A DNA stretch of 5,990 nucleotides from an uncultured Holophagales bacterium (GTDB taxonomy: Bacteria; Acidobacteriota; Thermoanaerobaculia; UBA5066): contig CALMDF010000550.1 of assembly GCA_937864895.1 (NCBI GenBank), forward strand, positions 1 to 5,990, read 5' to 3'. Below the pieces are notes generated by a model. The model saw only the letters and a program-made list of their open reading frames with translations. It did no database searches and was not told the origin of the DNA. Position numbers and translations under genes: made by a program. Positions 1 through 5,990 of the stretch are shown one piece after another; position 1 is the stretch's first letter, and every line of letters begins with the position of its first letter.

Positions 1-747
1 TGCGTCGAGGCCTGCCCGAAGCATGCCATCACCGTGAACGAGGCGGGCTCGGCGGCGTTCGACCGGGCCTTCTGCGACGTCTGCACCACGCACGAGTGCG
101 TCGAGAACTGCTACCACGAGGCGCTCGAGGTGAGCGGGAAGTGGATGACCGTGGACGACCTGATGACGGTCTTCAAGCGGGACCGGCAGTTCTGGGGGAG
201 CCGCGGCGGCGTGACTTTCAGCGGGGGCGAGCCCCTGCTGCAGCGGGAGTTCGTCCTGGAGGTCCTCCGGCGGTGCAGCGAGGCGAGGCTTCACACCTGC
301 ATCGAGACCACCGCCAGCGTCTCGCAGAGCTACTTCTTCGAGGCGCTCGAGCACGTGGACTGGATGTTCGTCGACATCAAGCAGATGGACCCGGCGCGGC
401 ACAAGGAGCTCACGGGCGTCTCGAACGACCTCGTCCTGTCGAACATCCGGGCGCTGGCCGCCTCGGACTGGCCGGGGTTCGTCGTCGTGAGGATCCCCGT
501 CATCCCCGGCTGCAACGACTCCGAGGAGAACGTCCGGGCCACGGCGAAGTTCGTGAAGGACGCCGGCCTCGAGGTCATCAACCTCCTGCCGTTCCACCGC
601 CTGGGCGAGTCGAAGTACCGCCAGCTCGGCCAGAACTACGCCTTCGAGAACCACCCCGGCACGCCCGTGGAGGCCCTCGCCCCGCTCAAGGCGCTGGTCG
701 AGGCCGAGGGGCTGACCTGTTACACGGGCTGGAAGACCCCCTTCTGA
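1..747 (+). CDS. Glycyl-radical enzyme activating protein (radical SAM), 3' part
   Basis: This is the C-terminal 248 residues of a radical SAM activase that installs the glycyl radical on a partner enzyme using S-adenosylmethionine and a [4Fe-4S] cluster. The reading frame is open from the first base, so the gene begins upstream; the GTG at 34 is internal. Numbering from the first visible codon, Cys1 and Cys5 (CVEACP) and Cys25, Cys28, Cys33 and Cys37 belong to the ferredoxin-like insert with extra Fe-S clusters found in activases of the HpdA, CutD and BssD kind. The family motif GGVTFSGGEPLLQ is at 69-81, ETT at 102-104, DIKQMD at 125-130, RIPVIPGCND at 164-173 and LLPFH at 195-199. The CX3CX2C motif that binds the catalytic cluster normally precedes the insert and is therefore outside the window. 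The last cluster cysteine is followed by Tyr rather than the usual Pro. The substrate of the partner enzyme cannot be read from the activase; an aryl-acetate decarboxylase, choline lyase or alkyl/aryl-succinate synthase are all possible. The family call is very secure. Confidence 0.93.
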   Translation, partial: CVEACPKHAITVNEAGSAAFDRAFCDVCTTHECVENCYHEALEVSGKWMTVDDLMTVFKRDRQFWGSRGGVTFSGGEPLLQREFVLEVLRRCSEARLHTCIETTASVSQSYFFEALEHVDWMFVDIKQMDPARHKELTGVSNDLVLSNIRALAASDWPGFVVVRIPVIPGCNDSEENVRATAKFVKDAGLEVINLLPFHRLGESKYRQLGQNYAFENHPGTPVEALAPLKALVEAEGLTCYTGWKTPF

Positions 748-757
748 AGGCCGCCGG

Positions 758-771
758 CCGGGACACCCCGG
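758..771 (+). other. Small GC hairpin between activase and porin genes
   Basis: CCGGG (758-762) can pair with CCCGG (767-771) around a 4-base ACAC loop, 10 bases after the activase stop. No T-run follows, so it is not a standard intrinsic terminator. It could be a weak attenuator or a stability element between co-transcribed genes, but in DNA this GC-rich a 5-bp stem can arise by chance. Confidence 0.2.
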
Positions 772-812
772 ACCGGGCGAGCCTTACCGGGAAAGAGGAA
801 ACGAGGAATTCG

Positions 813-2159
813 ATGACGATGCGAATCACCGCCCTGGCCTGCGCGGCCCTGATCCTCGCGCCCGCCGGCCGGGCCGAAGAAGCGAAGACCGCGCCGAAGC
901 CCGACCCCTGGAAGATCACCTGGGAGGTCGGCGCCGAGGAACGGGTCCGGTCCGAGGCGCTGAACAACACTTTCGACTGGAACGACGCGACCGAAGACCA
1001 CAGGCTCTGGTACCGCTTCCGGACCCGGGCCTGGGCGAAGGCGACGATCGGGACGAAGGGGGAGGTCTTCGTCGGCCTCAACAACGAGAGCCGCAAGACG
1101 GTCCACCCCGACACGGAGTTCAAGTGGGACGAGGTCGTCTTCGAGACGGCGTACGTCGACTGGAAGATCGACCCGTCGGTCTCCGTCCGCGTCGGGCGGC
1201 AGAACCTGATGAAGGGCGAGGGCTTCGTCCTCTTCGACGGCACCTCGGGCGACGGCTCGCGGACGGCGTACTTCAACGCCGCCGACGTGACTTTCGGCTG
1301 GAAGAAGTCGAAGGTCGAGCTCATCGGCATCTCCGACCCCGCGAAGGACTGGTACCTCCCGGTCATCAACGACAAGGACAAGCTCCTCCAGGAGTGGAAC
1401 GAAGCGGCCGTCGGCCTCTACTACACCGGTCGCGACCTGCCGAAGACGGCGATCGACGGGTACCTGTTCTGGAAGAGCGAGAAAGACGACCGACGCGCGC
1501 CGACGCACCCGCAGTTGCAGCCCGACCGCCAGCTCGGCATCCTCGGTGGCCGCGTCGTCCAGCAGCTTCCCGAGGGCTTCTCCCTCACGGCGGAGGCGGC
1601 GGGCGAGCTCGGCCAGGAGAAACCGAAGCCCGGGGCGACCGGCGGGAACAAGGACATCGCGGCCTGGGGCGGCTACGCCTACGCGAAGAAGACCTTCCCG
1701 GTGTCCTGGAAGCCGTCGATCCAGGTCGGGTGGGTCGGGATGTCGGGCGACGACCCGGGGACCTCGAAGGTCGAAGGCTGGGACCCGCTCTTCTCGCGCT
1801 GGCCGAAGTGGAGCGAGCTCTACATCTACAGCCAGGTCCCGGAGAAGGGCGTCGCGTACTGGACGAACCTCTCCATGTGGCAGGCCGAGGTCCTCGCGAA
1901 CCCGACGAAGTCCCTGGGCCTCCGCGGGACCTACTACTACATGAACGCTCTCGAGAATTTCAACGGCAGCCCGAAGGTCTTCGGCAAGGGGAAAAAGCGG
2001 GGCGAGATGCTCCAGGCCCGGGCCGACGTCACCTTCTCGAAGGCGCTGAAGGGGCACGTCCTCTACGAGTACCTGAAGCCCGGCGACTTCTACGTCGGGC
2101 GCGACTCGGCCTACTTCCTGAGGTTCGAGCTCATCTACAGCTTCAAGAAGATCTTCTGA
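813..2159 (+). CDS. Outer-membrane beta-barrel porin, alginate-export (AlgE/OprD-like) family
   Basis: A 448-residue secreted protein predicted to form a beta-barrel channel in the outer membrane. Residues 1-21 are a signal peptide: Arg4, a hydrophobic run 5-18, and likely cleavage after Gly-Arg-Ala at 21. The mature part has no cysteine, alternates polar and aromatic residues as transmembrane strands do, and ends in Phe448 after a strand rich in Tyr and Phe (FELIYSFKKIF), the usual recognition signal for outer-membrane assembly. The segment around VRVGRQ (125-130), followed by FDG and DGSRTAYF, resembles the GRQ...FDG core of alginate-export domain proteins. Despite that family name, many members are general substrate porins and nothing here proves alginate. 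The ATG at 813 is preferred because GAGGA at 803-807 lies 5 bases upstream; a second in-frame ATG at 819 is possible. The open frame extends far upstream but overlaps the activase out of frame, so it is not coding there. The gene follows the activase by 65 bases and may share its transcript, suggesting uptake or export of that pathway's substrate or product. Confidence 0.85.
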   Translation: MTMRITALACAALILAPAGRAEEAKTAPKPDPWKITWEVGAEERVRSEALNNTFDWNDATEDHRLWYRFRTRAWAKATIGTKGEVFVGLNNESRKTVHPDTEFKWDEVVFETAYVDWKIDPSVSVRVGRQNLMKGEGFVLFDGTSGDGSRTAYFNAADVTFGWKKSKVELIGISDPAKDWYLPVINDKDKLLQEWNEAAVGLYYTGRDLPKTAIDGYLFWKSEKDDRRAPTHPQLQPDRQLGILGGRVVQQLPEGFSLTAEAAGELGQEKPKPGATGGNKDIAAWGGYAYAKKTFPVSWKPSIQVGWVGMSGDDPGTSKVEGWDPLFSRWPKWSELYIYSQVPEKGVAYWTNLSMWQAEVLANPTKSLGLRGTYYYMNALENFNGSPKVFGKGKKRGEMLQARADVTFSKALKGHVLYEYLKPGDFYVGRDSAYFLRFELIYSFKKIF

Positions 2160-2254
2160 GCCTTCCCGTGGGGTGCTACTCGCGACCCCCCGGACCCCCC
2201 AAACCGCGCCAGGACGTCGGCTCGATTCCTGGTCATGCTCCGAACCACCTGGTG

Positions 2255-4468
2255 ATGGCCGTGCCCGGCTCCGCGGCGCCCCCCGGCTTTCCGCCGTCCC
2301 CCGCGCCCGGGCATGGCCGTCCCTTTCTCGGCGCTCCCTATAATGACCGGAGGAGGGCCGCCGCCGCGGCGTCCGACCCCCTGAGAACCGTCCGATACGC
2401 TCCCAGCGAGTTCCCGCCTCTCTCCCCGGGAAGCACCGTCGCAGGCGCCCTCGCGCAGGCGCTCCGGCAGGGGCGTCCCCTCGTCCCGGCCGTCGACGGC
2501 GGCGGGCGCGTCACGGGCGTCTTCGACCTTCCCGCCTTCCTCGCCAGCCTTTCTCCGCGGGGGCGGGCGGGCCTCGACGGCTCCGTCTCCCCGGTCCTCG
2601 AGAGGCCCTCGGCCGTCGTGGCGGCCGGCCACGAGGAATCGTGGGCCCGCGACGGGGCTTCGGAGAGCGCCGTGGTCGTCGACGGCGAGGGCCGTTACGC
2701 CGGCATCCTCTTTCGCGACGAGGAAGAGTCCCCCCGGTCGGACCGCGACGGCGCGGACGAGTGGCTTCGTCAGCTCGCCGAAGGGATCCTGGGAAACGTC
2801 TCCTACATGGTCGCGGTGGCGGACGCGGACGGCCGGGTCCTGCTTGCGAGCAAGGAGATGAGGAGCTTCTTCGGAAACGAGCTGAAGGGAGACTCCCCCG
2901 TCCTTCGCCGCCTCTTCCCGCCCCGGGCGCTCGGCCCCTCCGGGACCGCCGGCGGCTGGGGAGAGCCTCGGATCCACCTGTACCGGGACCGCCTCCTCCT
3001 CGTCTTCGGCTTCCCGCTCGTCGTCGGGAAGACGCTCCGGTCCCTCACCCTGGCGGTCCACGACGTCACGGCGCTCGCGGGGGAGCAGCTCGCCCAGGCC
3101 AACGAGGAGATCGCGGGCCTCAGGCACCTTGTCGACGTCGCCGTGGGCGGGCTCCAGGTGGTGAACCGCGACGGCGTGATCACGATGGTCAACCGGAGCT
3201 TCGAGGAGATCCACGGGATGCCGGCCGAGCGCGTCGTCGGCCGCCACGTGACCGAGGTCATCGAAAACACCCGGATGCACATCGTGGCGCAGACCGGCAT
3301 CGCCGAGCTGGGCGAGCTCCAGAAGATCGGCAACATGCGCGTCGTCGTCTCGCGCATTCCCCTCTACCGCGACGGGAAGTGCGTCGGGGCGGCGGGGAAG
3401 ATCGACTTCCAGGACCTCTCCCAGGTGAACCGTCTCGCGCACAAGGTCGAGCACCTCCAGAAGGAGCTGGAGGCCCTCCGGAAGCGGAAGGGGGCCGTCG
3501 GCCCCGACGTGAGGTTCTCATTCGGCGACGTCGTGGCCCTCGCGCCGGCGAGCCGCGAGGCCAAAGAGACGGCGGTGCGCGCGGCGCCGCAGGACTCGAC
3601 GGTTCTCCTCCTCGGCGAGAGCGGCGTCGGCAAGGAGGTCTTCGCCCACGCGATCCATGCCTTCTCGACGCGCGCCGCAGGGCCCTTCGTGAGGGTGAAC
3701 TGCTCGGCCATCCAGGAGACGCTCTTCGAGTCCGAGCTCTTCGGCTACGAGGACGGCGCCTTCACGGGGGCGCGCAAGGGGGGCAAGCAGGGGAAGTTCG
3801 AGATGGCCGACGGCGGGACGATCTTCCTCGACGAGATCGGCGACATGCCCCTCGCCGTCCAGGCCAAGCTCCTGCGCGTCCTGCAGGAGCGGGAGATCGA
3901 GAAGGTCGGCTCCGAGGAGGTCCTGAAGGTCGACGTCCGCGTCATCGCGGCCACGAACCAGGACCTCAGGAAGCAGGCCGAGGACGGGCGCTTCCGCAGG
4001 GACCTCTACTACCGCCTTTCCGTCATTCCGATCCGGATCCCGCCCCTCAGGGAGCGGCACGAGGACATCCCCGAGCTGATCCGGATCTTCTGGGAGGCCC
4101 TGAGGAAGCGCCACGGCATCTACCACAAGGCGCTCTCGCCGGAGGCGCAGAAGCTCCTCGAGCGCTACGAGTGGCCGGGGAACATCCGCGAGCTGCACAA
4201 CGTCCTCGAGCGGGCGCTGACGATCGTCGTCGAGCCCGTCATCAGCGACGAGCAGGTCCGGATGATCATGGTCGGGGCCCGCGAGACGCACGCCGACTTC
4301 TGCCTCTCCGCGGACTGCGGGCTCTCCGAGCTCGTGGAGCAGACGGAGCGCCGGGCCCTCGGATTCGCCCTGGCCCGGACGAACAACAACCGCCTCCAGG
4401 CGGCGAAGCTCCTCGGCATCTCCCGCGCGCTCCTCTACAAGAAGATGCATGCGTACGGGATGACCTGA
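2255..4468 (+). CDS. Sigma-54-dependent transcriptional activator (CBS-PAS-PAS-AAA+-Fis HTH)
   Basis: An enhancer-binding protein that uses ATP to remodel sigma-54 RNA polymerase at -24/-12 promoters. Counted from the ATG at 2255 (737 aa): a CBS-pair-like sensor region at about 48-157, with repeating STVAGAL...VTGVFD and SVSPVL...YAGILF patterns; a PAS-like region at 170-275; a clearer PAS domain at 288-390 (GVITMVNRSFEEIHGM); and a charged coiled-coil linker at 391-413. The AAA+ domain has Walker A GESGVGK at 454-460, the sigma-54 contact loop GAFTGA at 501-506, Walker B IFLDE ending Asp526-Glu527, sensor I ATNQD at 566-570, FRRDLYYRL (arginine fingers) at 580-588 and PPLRER at 596-601. A Fis-type helix-turn-helix closes the protein (about 695-737). 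There is no response-regulator receiver domain, so it probably senses a ligand directly rather than a kinase signal. The start is uncertain: the ATG at 2255 lacks a Shine-Dalgarno sequence, GTG at 2252 and 2261 are also in frame, and the first 40 residues are a Pro/Ala-rich stretch. A CTG at 2381 (695 aa) would begin right at the CBS-like region. Confidence 0.93.
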   Translation: MAVPGSAAPPGFPPSPAPGHGRPFLGAPYNDRRRAAAAASDPLRTVRYAPSEFPPLSPGSTVAGALAQALRQGRPLVPAVDGGGRVTGVFDLPAFLASLSPRGRAGLDGSVSPVLERPSAVVAAGHEESWARDGASESAVVVDGEGRYAGILFRDEEESPRSDRDGADEWLRQLAEGILGNVSYMVAVADADGRVLLASKEMRSFFGNELKGDSPVLRRLFPPRALGPSGTAGGWGEPRIHLYRDRLLLVFGFPLVVGKTLRSLTLAVHDVTALAGEQLAQANEEIAGLRHLVDVAVGGLQVVNRDGVITMVNRSFEEIHGMPAERVVGRHVTEVIENTRMHIVAQTGIAELGELQKIGNMRVVVSRIPLYRDGKCVGAAGKIDFQDLSQVNRLAHKVEHLQKELEALRKRKGAVGPDVRFSFGDVVALAPASREAKETAVRAAPQDSTVLLLGESGVGKEVFAHAIHAFSTRAAGPFVRVNCSAIQETLFESELFGYEDGAFTGARKGGKQGKFEMADGGTIFLDEIGDMPLAVQAKLLRVLQEREIEKVGSEEVLKVDVRVIAATNQDLRKQAEDGRFRRDLYYRLSVIPIRIPPLRERHEDIPELIRIFWEALRKRHGIYHKALSPEAQKLLERYEWPGNIRELHNVLERALTIVVEPVISDEQVRMIMVGARETHADFCLSADCGLSELVEQTERRALGFALARTNNNRLQAAKLLGISRALLYKKMHAYGMT
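2339..2357 (+). promoter_or_regulatory. Possible -10 box and Shine-Dalgarno sequence near the regulator start
   Basis: A perfect TATAAT sits at 2339-2344, and AGGAGGG follows at 2351-2357, both standing out from very GC-rich surroundings. They would fit a transcript starting near 2350 and a regulator that starts later than 2255. However, I see no TTGACA-like -35 at the right distance, and the only in-frame initiator candidate shortly downstream is CTG at 2381, which is 23 bases beyond the AGGAGGG and so farther than usual. If translation starts at 2255 these bases are simply coding. Confidence 0.25.
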
Positions 4469-4472
4469 GGGG

Positions 4473-4500
4473 CCGCGCCGCGCCCATCCGGGCGGCGCGG
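4473..4500 (+). other. Strong GC hairpin between regulator and rubredoxin genes
   Basis: CCGCGCCGC (4473-4481) pairs perfectly over 9 bp with GCGGCGCGG (4492-4500) around a 10-base loop, beginning 4 bases after the regulator stop codon and ending 13 bases before the rubredoxin ATG. No T-run follows on either strand, so it is not a textbook intrinsic terminator. It is placed to separate the regulator transcript from the following genes or to protect a processed 3' end. The inverted repeat is directly visible; its role is inferred. Confidence 0.5.
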
Positions 4501-4513
4501 GACGAGGTGACCC

Positions 4514-4717
4514 ATGCCGAAGTGGCTCTGCGACACCTGCAGCTACATGGTCGAGACCGAGGGGAAGACCCCTCCCCCCGAGGACGGGATGAAGCCGACC
4601 CCGTGGGACCTCCCCGAGGCTTGGAGCTGTCCCATCTGCGGGAGCGCGCGCGAAGCGCTGAGCCCGCTCGACCCGGCCGAGCTCCTGACCCGGGCGGCCT
4701 GCAACCGCTACAAGTGA
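4514..4717 (+). CDS. Rubredoxin-like small iron protein with C-terminal extension
   Basis: A 67-residue protein that should bind one iron through four cysteines and carry single electrons in the cytoplasm. Cys6, Cys9, Cys39 and Cys42 fall at exactly the positions of classical clostridial rubredoxin (CX2C, 29 residues, CPXCG). Tyr11, the LPEAW segment ending in Trp37, and Gly43 are also in place. Differences: the usual Gly after the first CX2C is Ser10, the middle is Pro-rich (PPPED), and about 14 extra residues after the normal end carry an additional Cys63 and a basic finish (CNRYK). Rubredoxins are usually near 52-55 residues. The start is well supported by GAGG at 4504-4507, six bases before the ATG. 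It lies 45 bases after the regulator and 4 bases before a radical SAM/SPASM gene, so it probably shares that gene's mRNA. Likely role: electron donor to an oxidoreductase or to the neighbouring radical SAM protein. An oxygen- or peroxide-detoxifying partner is the common alternative. Confidence 0.88.
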   Translation: MPKWLCDTCSYMVETEGKTPPPEDGMKPTPWDLPEAWSCPICGSAREALSPLDPAELLTRAACNRYK

Positions 4718-4721
4718 GCCG

Positions 4722-5936
4722 GTGAGCGCGGTCGGGACCGTCCGCGGGCCCTCGGTCCCTCCCGGAGGGAGGCGGCCCGAGCGCGTCCTGAAGGTCGTCC
4801 TCGGCCTCGACTGCGCGGGCGGCTGCTCGTACTGTGCGCTGACGAAGTCGCACGGGTTTCCGCGGGCGCGCCGGGCACGCCTCGACCCGGCGGTCGCAGA
4901 GCCGAGGATCCGCGAGGCGGCGGAGCGGTACGAGATCTCGGGGCTCGAGGTGGGAGCCGGGGAGACGTTCGACCAGCCCGAGCTCTGGGAGTGGCTCCTC
5001 GCCCTGAACGCCAGGGAGCTGAACGTCCCGGTGATGGCCTTCACGTCGGGCCTCTCGCGGCATACGCCGAGGGTCCTCGACGCGATCGCGGCCTCGCCCG
5101 CCCCGGTCCTCCTCCTCTTCTCCTACGACGGCTGCCGCTCCGAGCGGAACGCGGCGAACTGGAAGGAGGTCGAGGCGGCCTTCCGCGGGATGAAGGCGCG
5201 GCTCGCCGGCGCCCCGCACGTGACGCTCAAGCTGACCGCGTGCGTCACGCCCCGCGACGCGCACCGCCTGAGGGAGAACTTCCTTTCGCTCCTCGACCTC
5301 GAGCCGTCGCCCTTCGCGTTCCGGCCCGTGAAGCGCTCTTTCGGCGACGCGGAGCGGGAGGCCTTCGTGAGGCAGCTCGCCTCGTTCCTCGACGAGGCCT
5401 CGGAGCGGGGCGTGAGGCTCCTGAGCGCGCCCGCGGAGGGCGAGTGGCACCTCGGGCTGAAGCGCGACTGGACGTGCCACCGCCTCGGCGTCAGCATTCT
5501 CCCCGACGGGAGATTCACCGACTGCTATGTCGCCTGGTACTGCTCCGACTTCCCCACGTGGCGGACGCTCCCCTCGCTCGAGGGGCTCGACCGCTTCTTC
5601 ACCGAGGCCGAGGCGCCGGCGCCGGCGTCCTGCGGCCGCTGCCTCGACGCGTTCGACCTCTGCAACCTCTGCCCCGCGGGTCTCGCGGACTTCCGGAGGT
5701 CGACGGGCGAGCCGTTCTACGACGGAGGTTTCTGCCGGATGGTGAACCGCGCCTCGCTACTCCTGCTCCGGAAGGCGCTCGAGGCGCGGCCGGGGCTCGA
5801 GGCGGTCGTCCGCCGGGGACCCGTGGAGACCCGCCTTCGCCGGGAGGGGTCCCGCCTCGTCCTGACGGGGACGAACGGAACCCCGCCTCTCGTCGTCGAC
5901 CCGTGCGACGGGCGGGCGACACTGACGGTCGCATGA
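4722..5936 (+). CDS. Radical SAM/SPASM domain protein, substrate unknown
   Basis: A 404-residue enzyme expected to cleave S-adenosylmethionine at a [4Fe-4S] cluster and modify a peptide, protein or small molecule by radical chemistry. Cys31, Cys35 and Cys38 form the CX3CX2C motif, with Tyr37 before the last Cys as is usual. The barrel follows to about residue 245; GAGE at 78-81 stands where most relatives have GGEP, and FSYDG matches the common S-x-DG element. The C-terminus is SPASM-like: Cys252-X10-Gly-X4-Cys268, then Cys274, Cys304, Cys307, Cys314, Cys317 and Cys338. These are enough ligands for two auxiliary Fe-S clusters, as in anaerobic sulfatase-maturing enzymes and RiPP maturases. About 65 residues after the last Cys have no motif I recognise. 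No PqqD-like peptide-binding domain is visible. The GTG at 4722 is the earliest sensible start, 4 bases after the rubredoxin stop, but has only a weak ribosome site; CTG at 4788, behind GGAGGGAGG, is an alternative that would still keep the cysteine motif. The family is secure, the reaction is unknown. Confidence 0.9.
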   Translation: MSAVGTVRGPSVPPGGRRPERVLKVVLGLDCAGGCSYCALTKSHGFPRARRARLDPAVAEPRIREAAERYEISGLEVGAGETFDQPELWEWLLALNARELNVPVMAFTSGLSRHTPRVLDAIAASPAPVLLLFSYDGCRSERNAANWKEVEAAFRGMKARLAGAPHVTLKLTACVTPRDAHRLRENFLSLLDLEPSPFAFRPVKRSFGDAEREAFVRQLASFLDEASERGVRLLSAPAEGEWHLGLKRDWTCHRLGVSILPDGRFTDCYVAWYCSDFPTWRTLPSLEGLDRFFTEAEAPAPASCGRCLDAFDLCNLCPAGLADFRRSTGEPFYDGGFCRMVNRASLLLLRKALEARPGLEAVVRRGPVETRLRREGSRLVLTGTNGTPPLVVDPCDGRATLTVA

Positions 5937-5952
5937 GGGAAGGGAGGACGTG

Positions 5953-5990
5953 ATGGCCAACGACACCGCCCGGATCGCACGGGCCGCTCT
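5953..5990 (+). CDS. 5' end of an unidentified gene, truncated by the window
   Basis: An ATG at 5953 opens a frame that stays open to the window edge and encodes MANDTARIARAA. AGGGAGG at 5941-5947 lies 5 bases upstream, a strong ribosome site, and an in-frame GTG at 5950 is a less likely start. It begins 16 bases after the radical SAM/SPASM stop, so it probably belongs to the same transcript. Twelve residues are too few for a family assignment. As the immediate neighbour of a maturase-type gene, it is a candidate substrate or partner. Confidence 0.6.
   Translation, partial: MANDTARIARAA

Noticed and set aside
34..36. GTG at 34 as the activase start
   Set aside because: The frame is open to base 1 and the residues before it (CVEACP) are part of the ferredoxin-like insert, so the gene starts outside the window.
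96..812. Upstream in-frame extension of the porin overlapping the activase
   Set aside because: The translation there is Arg/Gly/Pro-rich junk in the wrong frame of the activase. A signal peptide and ribosome site place the real start at 813.
720..2057. Long open frame on the minus strand across the porin gene
   Set aside because: Product is Arg/Leu/Val/Asp-rich with no motif, and it lies opposite a well-supported porin. Long antisense frames are expected in DNA this GC-rich.
2169..2183. GG-N10-GC arrangement resembling a sigma-54 promoter downstream of the porin
   Set aside because: Only the invariant GG and GC match; the TTGC element is missing (CTCGC), and such matches are frequent in GC-rich DNA.
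2170..2189. GGGGT/ACCCC inverted repeat just after the porin stop as a terminator
   Set aside because: The stem is only 5 bp with a 10-base loop and no T-run follows.
2135..5480. Long overlapping minus-strand open frames opposite the regulator, rubredoxin and radical SAM genes
   Set aside because: They lie opposite genes with clear catalytic motifs, have biased low-information composition and no ribosome sites or domains; they are frame shadows.
5611..5628. Short GCGCCGGC-type repeat in the radical SAM gene
   Set aside because: It encodes a small Ala-Pro linker (APAPA) in frame and is explained by codon bias, not by a regulatory or mobile repeat.

Overview
This is a strongly G+C-rich window in which every convincing gene lies on the + strand. 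Third codon positions are almost all G or C. The genes suggest a bacterium with an outer membrane and an anaerobic or low-oxygen lifestyle: a glycyl-radical-enzyme activase, an outer-membrane porin, a sigma-54-dependent activator, a rubredoxin and a radical SAM/SPASM protein. High-GC Acidobacteriota or a delta-proteobacterial relative (Myxococcota, Desulfobacterota) would fit, but nothing in the window fixes the taxon. I see no rRNA, tRNA, CRISPR array, insertion sequence or other mobile element.

Layout: (1) 1-747, the 3' part of a radical SAM activating enzyme for a glycyl radical enzyme; its radical SAM cysteine motif and probably its partner enzyme lie upstream of the window. (2) 813-2159, a beta-barrel outer-membrane protein of the alginate-export/OprD-like porin type with a signal peptide and a C-terminal Phe. 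(3) about 2255-4468, a sigma-54 enhancer-binding protein with a CBS-like sensor region, two PAS-like regions, a complete AAA+ domain with GAFTGA, and a Fis-type HTH. Its start codon is uncertain. (4) 4514-4717, a small rubredoxin with the classical four-cysteine spacing and an unusual C-terminal tail. (5) 4722-5936, a radical SAM protein with an eight-cysteine SPASM-type C-terminus. (6) from 5953, the first codons of another gene that runs off the window. No gene-free stretch exceeds 300 bases.

How they may fit together (inference): the activase and porin look like the tail of a catabolic operon in which a glycyl radical enzyme acts on a small organic substrate that the porin admits. The regulator could control that operon or the genes after it through sigma-54 promoters. 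The rubredoxin and the radical SAM/SPASM gene are only 4 bp apart and probably co-transcribed with the gene beginning at 5953. The least explained part is this rubredoxin-SPASM pair, which could be a modification system with its own electron carrier and a target encoded just downstream.
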